A DNA stretch of 64,000 nucleotides from Todiramphus chloris collaris (lineage: Eukaryota > Chordata > Aves > Coraciiformes > Alcedinidae): positions 1,080,530-1,144,529 of the forward strand of contig JANVCC010009895.1 in the NCBI GenBank assembly GCA_025345505.1. Direction: 5' to 3'. Position 1 is the first letter of the stretch; each line of letters begins with the position of its first letter. The notes beneath the pieces are model-generated. The model saw nothing but the letters and a program-made list of their open reading frames with translations, was not told the origin of the DNA and searched no databases. The translations under genes and the position numbers were made by a program. This document shows, in pieces, positions 9,296-20,941 of the stretch.

Positions 9296-10333
9296 AGACA
9301 GATTAAAGGAACACATCCCTTCGAACTCTTCACATCCATGACCCTGAGCTAACAGTAGAAAATCAATGGCAGCACGATTCTGTAAAACAGCGTGACGCAA
9401 ACTGTCCATATCTTCTGACAGTTGATCTATAACCTGAGTGGTAACATTAGATTGCCTGACAGTCCAACATGCGAGCTTACCTAGTGTGGCTAAAGCATAA
9501 GCAGTTCCCACCCCTGGGACAATAGATGCTAATGTGCGTAAAGCCGGACTCCATAGTTCAACCTTATCATTACAATCAGCAGGTAACTGGGAAAGATCCC
9601 GCTTGTTCCGTGATTGACTAATGCAAGCTAGTATGGCTTTATCTAAGGCTAAAAGGGTTAAAGAGCCCAAATAACAGGGACCGCCATGAGCAAACTGCGG
9701 GACCCCGTGCCAGGCACGGTCTCCACATATGAGAAATATGCCATCTGGTAATGCGAGAGCACTCTTGTTAGCCCAAATTCTTGCATCATTTCTTCCCCAA
9801 CCGTAACTTGTAGTACCCTTAAAGTTGTCAAAGACCAACTCACTCACGGGACCAACAGGACCACCACAATACGTGCGATTATAGATGGCATTATGTGGTG
9901 TGAGCCAGGTAATATTCTGTGACCTCTGATACACATAAGAGCCAAGCTTCACACAAGTAACATTGCCTTCATTCCCTGTAATATTCGCAATAGCTTCCGA
10001 CCCTGCCAGGTCGAGTTTCTGGGGATCCCATGGGAGCGTAGTATTCAAGCCTGCCAGTAACTTTCCGGAGCACTCCGTGATCGATGTGCTGTTGGTATAA
10101 TTTCCCGTAGAAAATTTAGCTAGGGCTGACGACAGTAAAGTCATCTTAGTCTGAGGGACCCCTAACAGACAGGTGCGAAAACGATCGGATGCTGATGCAA
10201 GGGAGAGGCAAAATGCCGTACGGTTAGTCTTGTTGGCCCAGGTTACCCACAAGTTTGTTCTTGGGTCAATTTTGTGTAATCCAGTTCCTAGCGAGACTGG
10301 TAGGAACAGCATTAATGTTACCAGGGTTACCAT
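9296..10333 (-). pseudogene. E4: class II ERV env, open but truncated in TM
   Basis: A 400-codon frame starts at 10333 with a hydrophobic signal (VTLMLFLPVSLGTG). The surface subunit carries many N-glycosylation sites (NKTNRT, NYTNSTS) and matches E3 env (FRTCLLGVP, GPCYLG). RNKRDL is a likely furin site, followed by a fusion-peptide-like Ala/Gly stretch, the LQNRAAIDFLL block and HGCEEFEGMC, a CX6C motif whose next Cys is Ser here. Viral homology ends near 9296; codons beyond are antisense of E3 gag. The membrane anchor is lost, so the product could at most be secreted. It is undisrupted over about 345 codons. Confidence 0.88.
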
Positions 10334-10450
10334 AATTGATAACTAACTTAACAGCTAATAACTGATAAATGAAAACTATTAGCGAATAAATGACAACTAA
10401 TAAGCGGATAATAAGCGATAACTAACAACTAGCTAATGATAACGAATAAC
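10334..10450. repeat. Short A/T-rich GATAAC/TAACTA-like repeats
   Basis: About 115 bases between E4 pol and env consist of imperfect units such as GATAACTAAC, GCTAATAACTG and GCGATAACTAAC. They encode nothing. The position fits the leader just upstream of the env start. Confidence 0.6.
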
Positions 10451-10639
10451 GGGGCACCACGACCCTCACGGTTAGGTTTGTTGCACCCACAGCAATTGCT
10501 TACACTGCCCATAATCGAGGAGTACCCAGGCCGCACAGTTTCTTTCAAGGTACCCCTTGCAGGTATGTGTAGACAAGTCCCCAAATTTGATGGTGAGCAA
10601 CAAGGCTGATACGTGGAAAAGCTGGTCAGCGCTGGAACA

Positions 10640-12000
10640 GTGCTCAACCTTCCAGTCCAGGGTCGGGCTGAGCACTCCCACCAGGTTGCTCAAGCGTGGT
10701 CGAAGGGCCAGGAGGAGTCGCCACGTCAGTGTCCTCTGGTCGAGACCCTAAAATCGAGCTGGTATAACGCTCATTCGTTGTTGCAGGAACACAAATAGGA
10801 CCTGTAGGCGCAGAAACACAAAGATAACCACGCCCCCGATATAACACCTTCGCAGGACCCTCCCACAGTCCAGATTTTGGATTCCGATACCAAGGTATGA
10901 TTCTGTTGTAACGGTGGGGACACGCATTCCAGGGCCCACACCTCCCCCGTTTTCTTTAAGGACTGGGTTAATGCCCCTATAAGATGTTGAACCCCAAACC
11001 ATATGGTAAGGTCCATGGGGAGGTACGGGCCGCGCTTCCGGACCTCTCCATGGACCACACAGTCGACAATACGGTCCAAAGTCTCCCTTTGATGGGGCGT
11101 TACCCGAACCGGCCGCGTTGGGTCCGCACCCTTCAGAAGGGGTCGCAATTGTTCTAATAGTTCATTGGGTATGATGACTATGGGGCGCAACCATTGCAGA
11201 TCGCCTAGTAATCTCTGGGCATCATGCACAGTCTCAATCTTAATGTCCAGAGTCAGTTTTTGGGGCGTAATTACTTGCTCTGTAAGAGTCCAACCTAAGT
11301 ATTTCCAAGGGGAGGATCATTGCACCTTTTCTGGTGCGATTTTCAAGCCGTCAGCACCGAGCTGTTGTTGTATGGCCTCTACCTGATTCTGGGAAAAGGG
11401 GTGTGGTTGGGCAAACAAAATGTCGTCCATATAATGATAGATCACTGTTTGAGGCCAAACCCTCCTCAGCGGTTGCAAGGCATTGTCCACATACAACTGG
11501 CACAAGGTCGGGGAATTACGCATCCCCTGCGGTAAAACCATCCATTCGAATCGCTTATCAGGTTCGGCTCGATTTAATGCTGGCAACGTAAACGCGAAGC
11601 GATGGGTGTCATTGGGGTGTAGGGATATAGTGAAAAAACAGTCCTTGAGGTCGATTATCAATAAGGGCCAATCTCGGGGGAGCATGGACGGAGTAGGCAA
11701 ACCCGGCTGCAACGCCCCCATTGGCTCCATTTGCTTATTCACTGCCCTTAAATCATGTAATAACCGATATTTGCCCGATTTTTTCTTTATGACAAAAATG
11801 GGAGTATTCCAAGGACTCGTTGATAGTTGTAAATGTCCTTGCTCAACCTGTTCCATCACCAACAGGTGAGCTTGGTGTAGACTTTCCCTCTTTAGCGGCC
11901 ATTGATCAATCCACACCGGAGTAGTCACAGTCCAAGTTGGTGGAATGGGGAAAGTCCATGCAATGGCCGCTATGCTAAAGGGCATTCATTTGTCAACACC
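10640..12000 (-). pseudogene. E4: pol (RT, connection, integrase C-terminus), internally deleted
   Basis: Minus-strand RT is open from 11985 to 11317: SPWNTPIFVIKKKSGKYRLL, DLKDCFF with the first catalytic Asp, LPQGMRNSPTLCQ and YMDD with both active-site Asp. A single TGA at about 11317 precedes SPWKYLG, HDAQRLLGDLQWLRP and the thumb/connection. After about 10930 the sequence jumps to an integrase C-terminal module (KVLYRGRGYLCVSAPTGPICV), so RNase H and the integrase core are deleted. The order relative to protease and env is the normal class II order. Confidence 0.88.
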
Positions 12001-12790
12001 ATCCCGAGCTGTGCCAGCACGTCCCGTCCTATTAGGCACTGCACGTTGTCGGGCAAAGGAACAAGGGAGACCACACTTAATATTGACCTCCCTTCATTGG
12101 TAATTAACACTCGCGGAGATTTCTTTGCCAGAGTTAATCCACCCACCCCGGTGACTGTAACCATACTGGGCAGCATGGGCCAGTTCTCCGGACAGTGTTA
12201 AGGGGCAACAATACTCGAGTCCACCCCAGTGTCCAAAAGCCCATCCAGCGTAATTTCTTGTCGCTGATAGGCGATAGTCACCTTTTGTTTGGGCCGGGTG
12301 GTTAAGTCCATGGTAAGCAAAGTAAGTCCTCCGGTCGAACCAAAGCCTTGCTTACCCCTGTCCCTGTTCAATAATGGGGGTAGACCACACATAAGCTGTG
12401 GTAATGGCACCAATTGGGCGATACGCTGTCCCTTCTCAATCCTCAGAGGCGGTGAAATGGTATACACCATCACGAATATTTCCCCAGTGTAGTCTGCATC
12501 TATAACTCCGAGAAGCACAAATAGTCCCATCATGCTAGCTGACGATCGTCCCAGCACTAGAGCTCCTATGGCCCGATCATTAATGACTAATGGACCATGC
12601 ACTCCCGTTGAAACCCTCTCAGGACATGTTGTTAGCCGGTTGACGTCTATTGTGGCTGCCAGGTCCAGTCTGAGGCTCCCGGCAGTAGCAGGTTGGGGGG
12701 GGGCTGTGCTGAGGCGTTGATGGCTGCTACTTGTGTCGTCGCGCGGTGATCCAGCGCGCTGGTTTTCCCGTTTCCTGATCGCCAATGACA
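11970..12790 (-). pseudogene. E4: dUTPase-protease
   Basis: This frame encodes the class II Pro protein. A dUTPase comes first (GSLRLDL, VLGRSSAS, GVIDADYTGE and KGQRIAQL motifs), which hydrolyses dUTP. An aspartic protease follows with LLDTGVDSS (catalytic DTG) and, after a TAA near 12198, LIGRDVLAQLG (the GRD flap-side motif). Its frame overlaps the end of gag, as expected for ribosomal frameshifting between gag and pro. Confidence 0.88.
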
Positions 12791-14225
12791 AGCCCTTTCT
12801 GCATGGCCAGTGCTTGTAGAGGTGCAAGAGCAGCTAACACGTGTCTGCGCGGCTGCCGCCTGTTCTTTGAGGCCTACCCCAAGCTCTTTAATGGCCTGCA
12901 CTAAAAAGGCCTGCGACCCGACAGGAAAATTGGACAACCGCTCTAACGCTTCCTCTATGGTCCAATTCGCTCCCAAGGTATTTAGAACTGCTCTGGTGCT
13001 TGCATTGCAGTTCTGTAGGGCACAGTGCTTTAACAATGCCCCCCTCATGTACTCAGGAACCCCAGCCTGCTCGATCGCATTAGCAGCTCTATCTATAAAG
13101 ATACCAATCCGCTCATCCCTGCCCTGCTTTATCCCCATGTAAGTAGGAACCCCTCCAGGGGCCTTGATTTTGTTAAAAGCAGCTCGGACCAATTGCATCG
13201 CCTCTTTCAACTTGTCAGCAATGAGTATGGCTTGGGCTTCAACCCGGGAATAGACTCCCAGACCCATCAGCTCATCTAGAGTCAGCCCATGTAGCGGATC
13301 ACCGGGCTGTCTCTGCACAGCTACAGATTCTTGGCAATACGCTTGCCAGTGGGCATTATAAAGTAGCTGCTGGTGCTGGCTAAGGATGACCTTCATGATC
13401 GCTCGACAATCTGAGGGCAACAGAATCTGCGTCCCCCACAGACAGTCGATCATCTGTCTCACACTCTCACTAGTGACACCGAACTGGCTGACAGTGGAGC
13501 GGAGTTGAGCCAGCCATTTCCAATCGAGTGCCGATATCGTGGCAGCCATCCCTCCCCTGTCTGTCGGCGTAAATATTACCGGGCAAACTACCTCTAGGAC
13601 AGAATCAGACGCTTCGTTATCCCCGGATCCCATAATATCCCGAGCTAGAGCACCCCACGTCTCCCGTCTTTCTCGGGCAATCGCCGCCCCTAGATCGCTG
13701 TCTGCTCTGGGAAGAGGGACGGCCTTTTTTCTTGGGCAGCGGCGATGGTTCCGGCCGCTGCGACGGCTGCGGATCCGGCCCTTGTGCTGGCGGAGCCAAT
13801 GGCTGCGGATCCGTCAGATCCGGCAGGGGGAGCACTTGGATAGGAGGTGGTAGCAGGATAGTGGATACAGCGGGGGGTAGGGGACAATCATTCACTCCCT
13901 CTAGCAACCTATTTCTCCCCATAGCTGCCGACGCTTGGTGGGCAGCTTTCTCTTCCACCCGATGTTGCAAAAGCTCATTATGTACTATCCTCCACTGCTT
14001 CCCTAATTTCCTCGCGGTCTTATCGTCATCTAAAATCTCCTCCCGCAGTATATCCCCGAATTTACGCCATTCACTAAGCTCATGGACTGTGTGGGGGTTT
14101 ATAAAGCATCCTCGTGCGTACCCATAAGATAACAGCCCAGGGAGATCTTTTTGCAGGTCTATGCCCTTAACCTGTCGCTTCTGTAAGAAGCAGGCAAATA
14201 AATCATATGCTGCTTGCCTCTCCAC
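12647..14225 (-). pseudogene. E4: gag (matrix, proline linker, capsid)
   Basis: Two overlapping frames make up gag. Matrix (14225-13617) has AYDLFACFLQKRQVKGIDL and DDDKTARKLGKQWR, then a proline/glutamine-rich linker. A frame change near 13630 leads to capsid (13633-12647) with LDWKWLAQLRSTVSQFG, DELMGLGVYSR and the major homology region IKQGRDERIGIFIDR. The C-terminus reads GHAERAC, a decayed zinc-knuckle trace. The capsid is uninterrupted for over 300 codons. The leader between PBS and the first ATG is about 225 bases. Confidence 0.88.
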
Positions 14226-14449
14226 TTTACCTTCAGTGCGCGCTCTTGCAGCCCTACGAGGTCACCGGCAGCACGTTACGGCCACGGACTCTCCTATGAG
14301 GTCGCCGGGGGCCCTGCTGTGTGGCTTCTTGCCGTTCCAGCTTTTGCCATCCCTGCTGCGGTGGGATCCGTTCCCTTGGCACCATCTCTTTGGCAAAGAC
14401 GTCCGTTTGGCACATCGGAGCGTGTTCAGACCAGCAGTATCATGTCGTG
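14226..14449 (-). other. E4 leader between PBS and gag
   Basis: About 225 G/C-rich bases without an obvious gene. This is where a packaging signal and splice donor would be expected, but I cannot identify either with confidence. Confidence 0.5.
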
Positions 14450-14450
14450 G

Positions 14451-14468
14451 TCATCGTCGGGGTCACCA
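14451..14468 (-). promoter_or_regulatory. E4 primer-binding site (tRNA-Trp-like)
   Basis: In minus sense TGGTGACCCCGACGATGA begins two bases after the LTR end. It agrees with the tRNA-Trp complement used by avian alpharetroviruses except near its 3' end. Confidence 0.8.
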
Positions 14469-14470
14469 TT

Positions 14471-14836
14471 TGTCGTAGACGGTGGGAGAATTACGGCACT
14501 CAATGTGAGCAATCAGGCAATTCTCGTTTATCGTTAAGACCAACACTCTTTTATACAGTTATTAATGAGGCTCATACATAGTGCAAAAGCAAGCTCATTA
14601 TTGGTTAGGCTATAAAAAGTCAGACCTGCCCAGTTGCTTATCTCTGTGGTCGTGCAGCTGGTGCAGCTCCTCATATCTTAGGCCCCAGGCATCTTCTTGT
14701 TGTAGAACTCCCATTCTCAAGGAACAATCTGACCTTGCTATTCTGTTACACTATCTGTGTCCTGTGCCTGTGCAGCTCCTCGTCAGCAAGTCTCTGCATG
14801 GGAATGTGACCCTTACCCTGTAGCCACTCTCCCACA
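14471..14836 (-). mobile_element. E4 5' LTR
   Basis: In minus sense this runs from TGTGGGAGAGTGG (14836) to CTACGACA (14471), 366 bp, similar in size to the E3 LTR. CCAATAATG, TGTATAAAAG (TATA) and a GATAAA signal occur in order. Its left edge is defined by the PBS; the right edge is chosen from the inverted-repeat-like ends and because E5 LTR homology stops there. Confidence 0.65.
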
Positions 14837-15307
14837 AGTATATATTAGGTTACATGTTCATTAAATTTCACAATAGGTCTATACATATTCATTACCTATC
14901 CCCGCCCAGCCTCGCTTCATATTATAATGAACCCAAAAGTCATTTGCATCTGCATTGCGCTTGTGCAGTGTGGTCTGGTGGTCGTGGGTAGGGGTCCCCA
15001 GGATGAAATAAGAGTCTTCCTCAGATGAAGTAAAGAGTCTTCCTCATTCTAAACTTTTCACCTCACTTTTCTGCACATGCTCTTTATGTCCCTGGCCCGA
15101 GTTCAAACCTCAAGGCTGGTTTATGCTGGTTTATGTTGTTTTCTGATCCAAGAACAAGGACTCAGTTTGAGGTTCTCCCCAGTACCAGTCACTCCTTAGT
15201 CTCCAATCCTGCTTTGGTAGACATAACAGATGTTGAGCTAGCTGTGCATTGCCCTTGGAACATATCTTCCCAGTAAATCATTTAGTCTCTGTCTCCCCCC
15301 TGATTCA
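14837..15307 (-). mobile_element. E5 3' LTR, U3 part, interrupted by E4
   Basis: In minus sense the LTR starts TGAATCAGGGGGG just after a polypurine tract, and shares GACCACCAGAC and GAGGAAGACT words with the solo LTR at 47090-47690. It stops near its TATA-like AATATATAC (about 14838), where the E4 LTR begins. About 120 bases of R-U5 expected from the relative are absent. Confidence 0.7.
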
Positions 15308-15319
15308 GTCCCCCCTTTT
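15308..15319 (-). other. E5 polypurine tract
   Basis: In minus sense AAAAGGGGGGAC directly precedes the LTR start. It lies about 45 bases after the end of the E5 env. Confidence 0.75.
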
Positions 15320-15360
15320 CAATCAAGTTAGTAAATTCTTTTACTAACACATAAATTTTC

Positions 15361-17450
15361 TTATAATGATCTTTTATGATAAATATCACTTAATGCGTTT
15401 CCATGTACATTTGACAAGGCAGTTAAAACTGATAGCTTCTTTAGCATTCTATATTTCCAAACAAATAAAGCGATAGACAACACAAGGCAAACACCAAAAT
15501 TAATAAAACTATTAAGGGGTGACATAATGTATTCAGAATGCCAGTTGCAGTAGGTGACCACCCGAATAGTGCGTCCCACCAGTTATGACTTGCATCCTGT
15601 TTTACTCTTTGCATGATTCTGCTTATTTTTTGTGTGTCATGATGGATGGTGATTAAGGTTTTTTCCCGTTTTTTTTTGATTTCTTCTAAAATCTCAATTA
15701 GGTCTTGATGATCTTCTAATTGCTTTACTAATGTGAGGTCCATTCCAATAGATGTGGGTAGCAATTTATGGTATATGTCATTTTTAGACTTTATCAATTG
15801 ATGAGACACAACTGGTGCTGAATATGAAAAGTCACACCCAACAATCTTGATAAAATTACAAATACAAAAGTTAGAGTTATTCCTTTCAACTACATTTATA
15901 TTACTATCATCTATCACTATAGAAGTACAGATAGTTCTTAAACACACACAACCATGACCAATATATACAAGTACAGTTTTTGGTGTACAGTCTGGGTGGA
16001 TTTCGAAGTGACAAATGCCTTGTTCCATGTCAAGACACATGTCTCTGGCAGCAAGTGTATTACTTTCACAGAAAAATCCTTATTGTTCCCGTGTGATGCA
16101 AGATTCTAAATTTACCATTTGCCATTTTTCTTGTACCATCCGAGCCCATACCCTATGTTCAGAGGGATAAAAGACTGTTTCTTTATGGTTTAGTCCCAAT
16201 GCAACAACAGGATGAATTACGGAAACTGGCATTATGTATAGTAAGCACAAAGGCAGCTGCTATGTTAGTAATTGAATCATAGGTAAAATTTACCAAGGTC
16301 CTCCAGGATTGAAGCTTTCTTTGTAACTCGGTAGCATTATTCCAGACAGCTTCTCGGATTTCAATAGGGAATACACCTTCATTTCCTTCTCTTATAATTA
16401 AGGAAGCTGTTGTCTGCAACCATAGTTGGGCTTGTATACAACTAAGGGCTAAGGATACATTGTCTTGAATTACACCAAGTGTGTTTAATATCAATTTGTT
16501 ATCCTGGTCGTTGGTTTTTGCAAAATCTGGGAGTATTTTTGAGATTTTCCACTGGCTGTTTCCTAATGCTAATAGGGATGATTGTAGGGGCTGCCTTAGT
16601 TTGACCAGGTCGCTAGCTGTCGTGGAGAATTTATTCATTAGTATTTCTGCATCAATTCCATTTAAGACTCCCAGTCCTCTTCCCAGCATGCCAGTCAAAT
16701 CTCTCCGCATTCTGCTTTTGAGGGGTGTTTGCTTCTGCAGCCAGATTGTCCACCCTTCAAAGGATGTTTGTATTAAAGGGGAACAGGCTGGTTGGATTTC
16801 AGAAATATTGGTTTGCATTAGTATTTCTACACGCTTAAGAGACCACTCTGGATTAAACATCAACAATTGTTGGCCTGTGTTCCTCACTACATAAGGGCCA
16901 ATCTGATAAATCTTAGGTTCAAGCTTAAGTGCAACAGGTGGTGTGATTTGAGTGCTTGTATCGGTTATATCAGGTCTTACCATGATCTTTATCTGAAATT
17001 TGAATGAGAGTCCTTCACTGTCTTGGACCCAAAGACATACTACTTGGACGGTCTGTATTAATGTAAAATTATACCAACAATCTACTTCACCTGGATTATC
17101 ACAGACTTTAATGTGGTTCTCGTTAAGAATGTTTGAAACACTAATTTGGGTTACTTTTTATAAGTAGTTCCGTTAACCATTCGGCATCCTATTTTGATTT
17201 CTTCTCCTACAGTTCCCTGAAGCTGCCAAGTTTTTTTTCTTTCTATTCTTGCTTTGTATAGACCTGGTTTCCGTGCGTGACCACAGTCAATAGGTTTAAA
17301 TCCTCTAAATCAGAACTTTTCCCTATGACTCCAGTATAATTCATAAAAGCTTGGGACCATATGTCTAACTTTCCAACCTAAGGCTAAAATTATGACTATA
17401 AAGAAAACAGTCTTCTGGGTTATAGTTGCGTGCCACCACAACATTTTCAT
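15361..17450 (-). pseudogene. E5: class I env (surface and transmembrane), frameshifted
   Basis: The start at 17450 gives a hydrophobic leader. Stops interrupt the first 450 bases. An open part from 16983 holds RMRRDL, a likely cleavage site, a glycine-rich fusion-peptide-like segment (GMLGRGLGVLNG) and a long helical region (SDLVKLRQPLQSSLLALG, LALSCIQAQLWLQ). A second frame (16040-15441) has cysteine clusters (CVCLRTIC, FCICNF), a coiled stretch, WWDALFGWSPTATGIL and a hydrophobic anchor (LIVLLILVFALCCL). This Env type is unlike that of E3/E4 or E2. Confidence 0.8.
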
Positions 17451-17455
17451 TTTGT

Positions 17456-17685
17456 TCAGGTAAACTTCAGTTTCAGTTCATCATCGCCAGGGGTCACTTT
17501 CCAAGGGGCCTCTGGAGTTTTTTTGACTCGGGTGTGGTGGATCCAGGCACTCTGTTCTTTGATCTTAATCACGGTGTAAGTGGTGAGAAGTACCTGGAAT
17601 GGTCCTTCCCACTGTGGTTCCAGAGTTTTTTCTGTAAAAGACTTAACATATACATAATCTCCAGGCTGAATGTCATGTACAGGAC
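17456..17685 (-). pseudogene. E5: integrase C-terminal domain
   Basis: In minus sense this is a class I integrase tail: VHDIQPGDYVYVKSF, then the GPF-type SH3 module (WEGPFQVLLTTYTVIKI) and WIHHTRVKK. It ends just before the env start, the usual gamma-like arrangement. Upstream E5 pol is missing because + strand E3 pol begins at about 17686. Confidence 0.85.
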
Positions 17686-19558
17686 TAGTAGGGGACATTC
17701 AATGGGTACGAAATTTGTGTGGAATCACTAATGAGGACCTTCAGCCTTTGTTAGAGCTATTAGGCACTACTACACAAGTAGGGGATAAACATCAATTGAA
17801 TGCCAATCAACAACAGGCTCTGACGGTTACAGAGGAAAAGATATCGAAGGCAAAAGCAGCAAGATATCAGGATACACTACCTATAATATTGGCATTGATT
17901 AATCCCTCTTGGGATACAAAGTATCCCTTTGCAATCTTAATGCAGTGGAACAACCAGGACCAAGATCCTCTTCATATTCTGAAGTGGGTTTTCTTGTCAG
18001 CTAAACTGAGAAAGACCGTAGCTACTAGGCCAGAAATCTGTGCCCAGTTAATCATTAAAGGGCCATCAAGGCGTATTGAGATTGCAGGTGTGGAACCGGG
18101 AGGAATTTTAATGCCAGTAGTTCAAGAATATCTAGAATGGCTCTTTAGGGTATCGTTAGATTTGAAGAGCGCTATGGCTGATTTTACTGGTAAGGTAAGC
18201 AACGTTTATCCATCTCACAAAATGTTTACACCATTAAGTAACCAGTACTTTGAAGAAATACCTTTAAGATCTGAAACTCCTGTAATAGGTCTTACTGTGT
18301 TTACTGATGCCAGCAAAAAAGAATGCAAGGCGGCTATCACCTGGCAACAGGATGTCCATTGGAGGGACCATGTAATTGTGGGACCTCCTGGGAGCTCAGT
18401 GCAGACCTTGGAATTGCTTGCAGTAGTATGGACTTTTCAAAATTGGCATCAAGAGGCCATTAATATAGTATCTGATTCTCTGTATGTGGTAGGTGTTCTT
18501 CAGAGATTAGAATGCTCGGTGCTCAGAGAATTACATAACCCAGACCTATCCCATTTGTTTCAAACTCTGTTACAGCTATTAAATCAGTGGACAGAGACCT
18601 ATTTTGTTACACACATCAGGAGTCATCAAACTCAGATGGGGCTCGCCCTTGGTAACGCTGTTAATGCTTGGTAACATGTTAGCTGCCCCAGCCTGGACTG
18701 AGCTGTATGTCAGTCTTTTTGAACAAGACAGATTATCACATGCCTTTTTTCACCAAGGTGCTAAGATGTTGGTAAGGCAGTTCGGCGTTACGCATGCTGA
18801 CTCTGCCGGAATAATCCAGGCATGTCCAGACTGCCAATCCGTGGGCTATGGTATTGGACTGGGGGTAAACCCCCATGGACTATTACCATTGCAATTATGG
18901 CAAATGGATGTCACCCATGTTATGGAGTTTGGTCGTTTATGATATGTATACGTATGTGTTGGTACTTTTTCTCAGGTTATTTGGGTGACACCACAAGCAG
19001 GGGAAGCTGCTAAGCACGTAGCGAAACATCTGTACAGCTGCTTTGCAGTAACGGGAGTGCCCTTCCAAATCAAAATTGATAATGGGCCAGTGTAAAAATT
19101 TGCAAGATTTGCCAAGATTCGGGTATTATACATCTTACTGGGATCCCCCATTCGCCCACTGGTCAAGCCATTGTTGAAAGGGCTCATCAAACTTTAAAAG
19201 GCCTTCTCAAAAAACAAAAAAGGGGGCAGAGTGAGTCCCCTCCAACAGAACGCATAGCCAAAACATTATATGTGGTTAACTTTTTACATTTGGCTGGACA
19301 AGCTGGAGTTACCCATGGTTATAACCCATGGTTATACATAGTCAGACACTCAGTACTAAAAGGGTAAATCAACAAAGGGATCAAATACAAGTAATGTATA
19401 AGGATTTGCAAACAGGAGAGTGGAAAGGACCAGCTGAAGTAAAACTGACAGGATGGGAATATATGTGTGTCGTTACAGATACAGGACCACTGTGGGTGCC
19501 AGCTTGGTGGATAAAGCCATGGAAAAGGCCGTTGGGGGGAGATGGTGCATCCTCCTAA
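17686..19558 (+). pseudogene. E3: pol (RT connection, RNase H, integrase)
   Basis: From the junction the + strand reads GDIQWVRNLCGI of the RT thumb. The frame is open to 18674 and includes a complete RNase H: VFTDASKK (first Asp), ELLAVV (Glu), IVSDSLYVV (Asp) and HIRSHQTQ. Integrase follows in broken frames: FFHQ and CPDC of the zinc module, QMDVTHV (first Asp), KIDNGPV (second Asp), ERAHQT-like (Glu) and the C-terminal module WKGPAEVKLTGWEYMCVVTDTGPLWVPAWW. Stops at about 18672, 18940 and 19095 inactivate it. Confidence 0.88.
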
Positions 19559-20941
19559 CATCAGCATTGTGTCTGGTAACGTATGGTTGGGACATGCATG
19601 ACATCTCTCCACATCAAATATGTGGGTTACATGGGAGAGTCAAACAGGCCAAGATTCCTTTTGTCTATCAATGGCCACTCCCAGTGACCCGTTTAGAACC
19701 TGTTTAATTGGGGTCCCCTATTTTGACCCCAACGATTGGCGAGGATGGGTTCAGAATACATCGGTGTTAAATGAGACCGTGCTGTCAGCAGAATGTAGTA
19801 AGAAACTCCAATCTTCCCTTAAGGGGGACCAATGTTGGGTAAAAACACACTGTACCAACTTGACTGGGTTTACCATGGCTTCCGTACTGAATAACTTAAA
19901 TGTTACCGGGCCCTGGGACACACAAGAACTTGACCTGCTAGGTTTGATGGACGGTAAATCATTTTGTTTCGCTTTTGGGAGAAACTGGAATAAGGTGAAC
20001 TGGACAGGTTGGATGAATGTTAGTGATCTCTCACAGTGGTATAGCTACCAGCATTCTAATTATTGCAGAGGAGCATTAGATGCCGCCACGTGGAGCACGT
20101 ACTACCCTATGTGGAATAATCATACTGCAAAAACAAATTCTACCAGGATATTTTTTAATATGTGGAAATAGGGCTTGGCAAGGTATACCAAAGAATCTTA
20201 TTGGAGGACCCTGTTATTTAGGAAAGCTTATGCTTTTTGCTCCAGCACAGCAGCAATTAGTAAAAATGCCTAGAGTAGTAAACAAGTATAATCAAGGAAA
20301 ACGCTCACTAAAGCATTTAGGCCCGGATTGTGACGGAAACCTGACATTGTGGGGAACAGTTGGAAGAGTATTGACATCTCTTTTCCTGACACGTTGCATC
20401 TGGTAAGGCACTGGGAGACATCAGAAAATTGGCTCGCTTTACTTCAAAACAGCTGAACTTAATGTCACGAATAATATCACAGCTTGCTGAGGATCTAGAC
20501 AGTGTAAGGCATGCACTATTGCAAAACTGAGCAGCTATAGATTTTTTGTTATTGGCCCAGGGTCATGGATGTGAAGACTTTGAGGGCATGTGTTGCCTGA
20601 ATTTGTCAGATCCCTCTGAGTCAATACACAAAAAGCTGAAGCAGCTCCAAGACAACTTAGTAGCCATAAAAGTCAATGACTGGGGCCTTGAAAATTGGTT
20701 TCAGAGTTTAGGAATTGCGGGATGGATTAAGGATTTGCTTAAGCAGGGGATTGTAATTTTGTGTGCCGTCATAGTGATATTAATGATTGTGCCCTGTATA
20801 TTAAATTGTGCTAACAAAACAATGGAGAAAGCTATGAACAAGGTTTGGATTGCCCAAAAACAAGAAGGAGGAATTGAGGGATATCTAATAGAAAAGGGAC
20901 ACATGGGCAATCCAAACTATAACCCATTAATTAAAGGATAA
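19519..20941 (+). pseudogene. E3: env, ending inside the 3' LTR
   Basis: The ATG at 19519 overlaps the integrase end and gives a signal (CILLTSALCLVTYGW). A frameshift near 19625 leads to the surface subunit (PFRTCLIGVPYF). Frame changes near 20150 and 20400 and a TGA at 20528 follow. The TM part (20546-20941) has HGCEDFEGMCCLNL, a complete CX6CC motif, WIKDLLKQGIVIL and a strong membrane anchor (CAVIVILMIVPCILNC), then a cytoplasmic tail whose last 22 codons lie in the 3' LTR from 20875. The homologous codons exist in the 5' LTR at 7840-7905. Confidence 0.88.

Noticed and set aside
14471-15307. Single 837-bp LTR serving E4 and E5 in tandem
   Set aside because: E4 and E5 belong to different ERV classes, the U3 homology to the class I LTR stops at its TATA region, and TGTGGGAG/CTACGACA ends give a 366-bp LTR; kept as an alternative in the findings.
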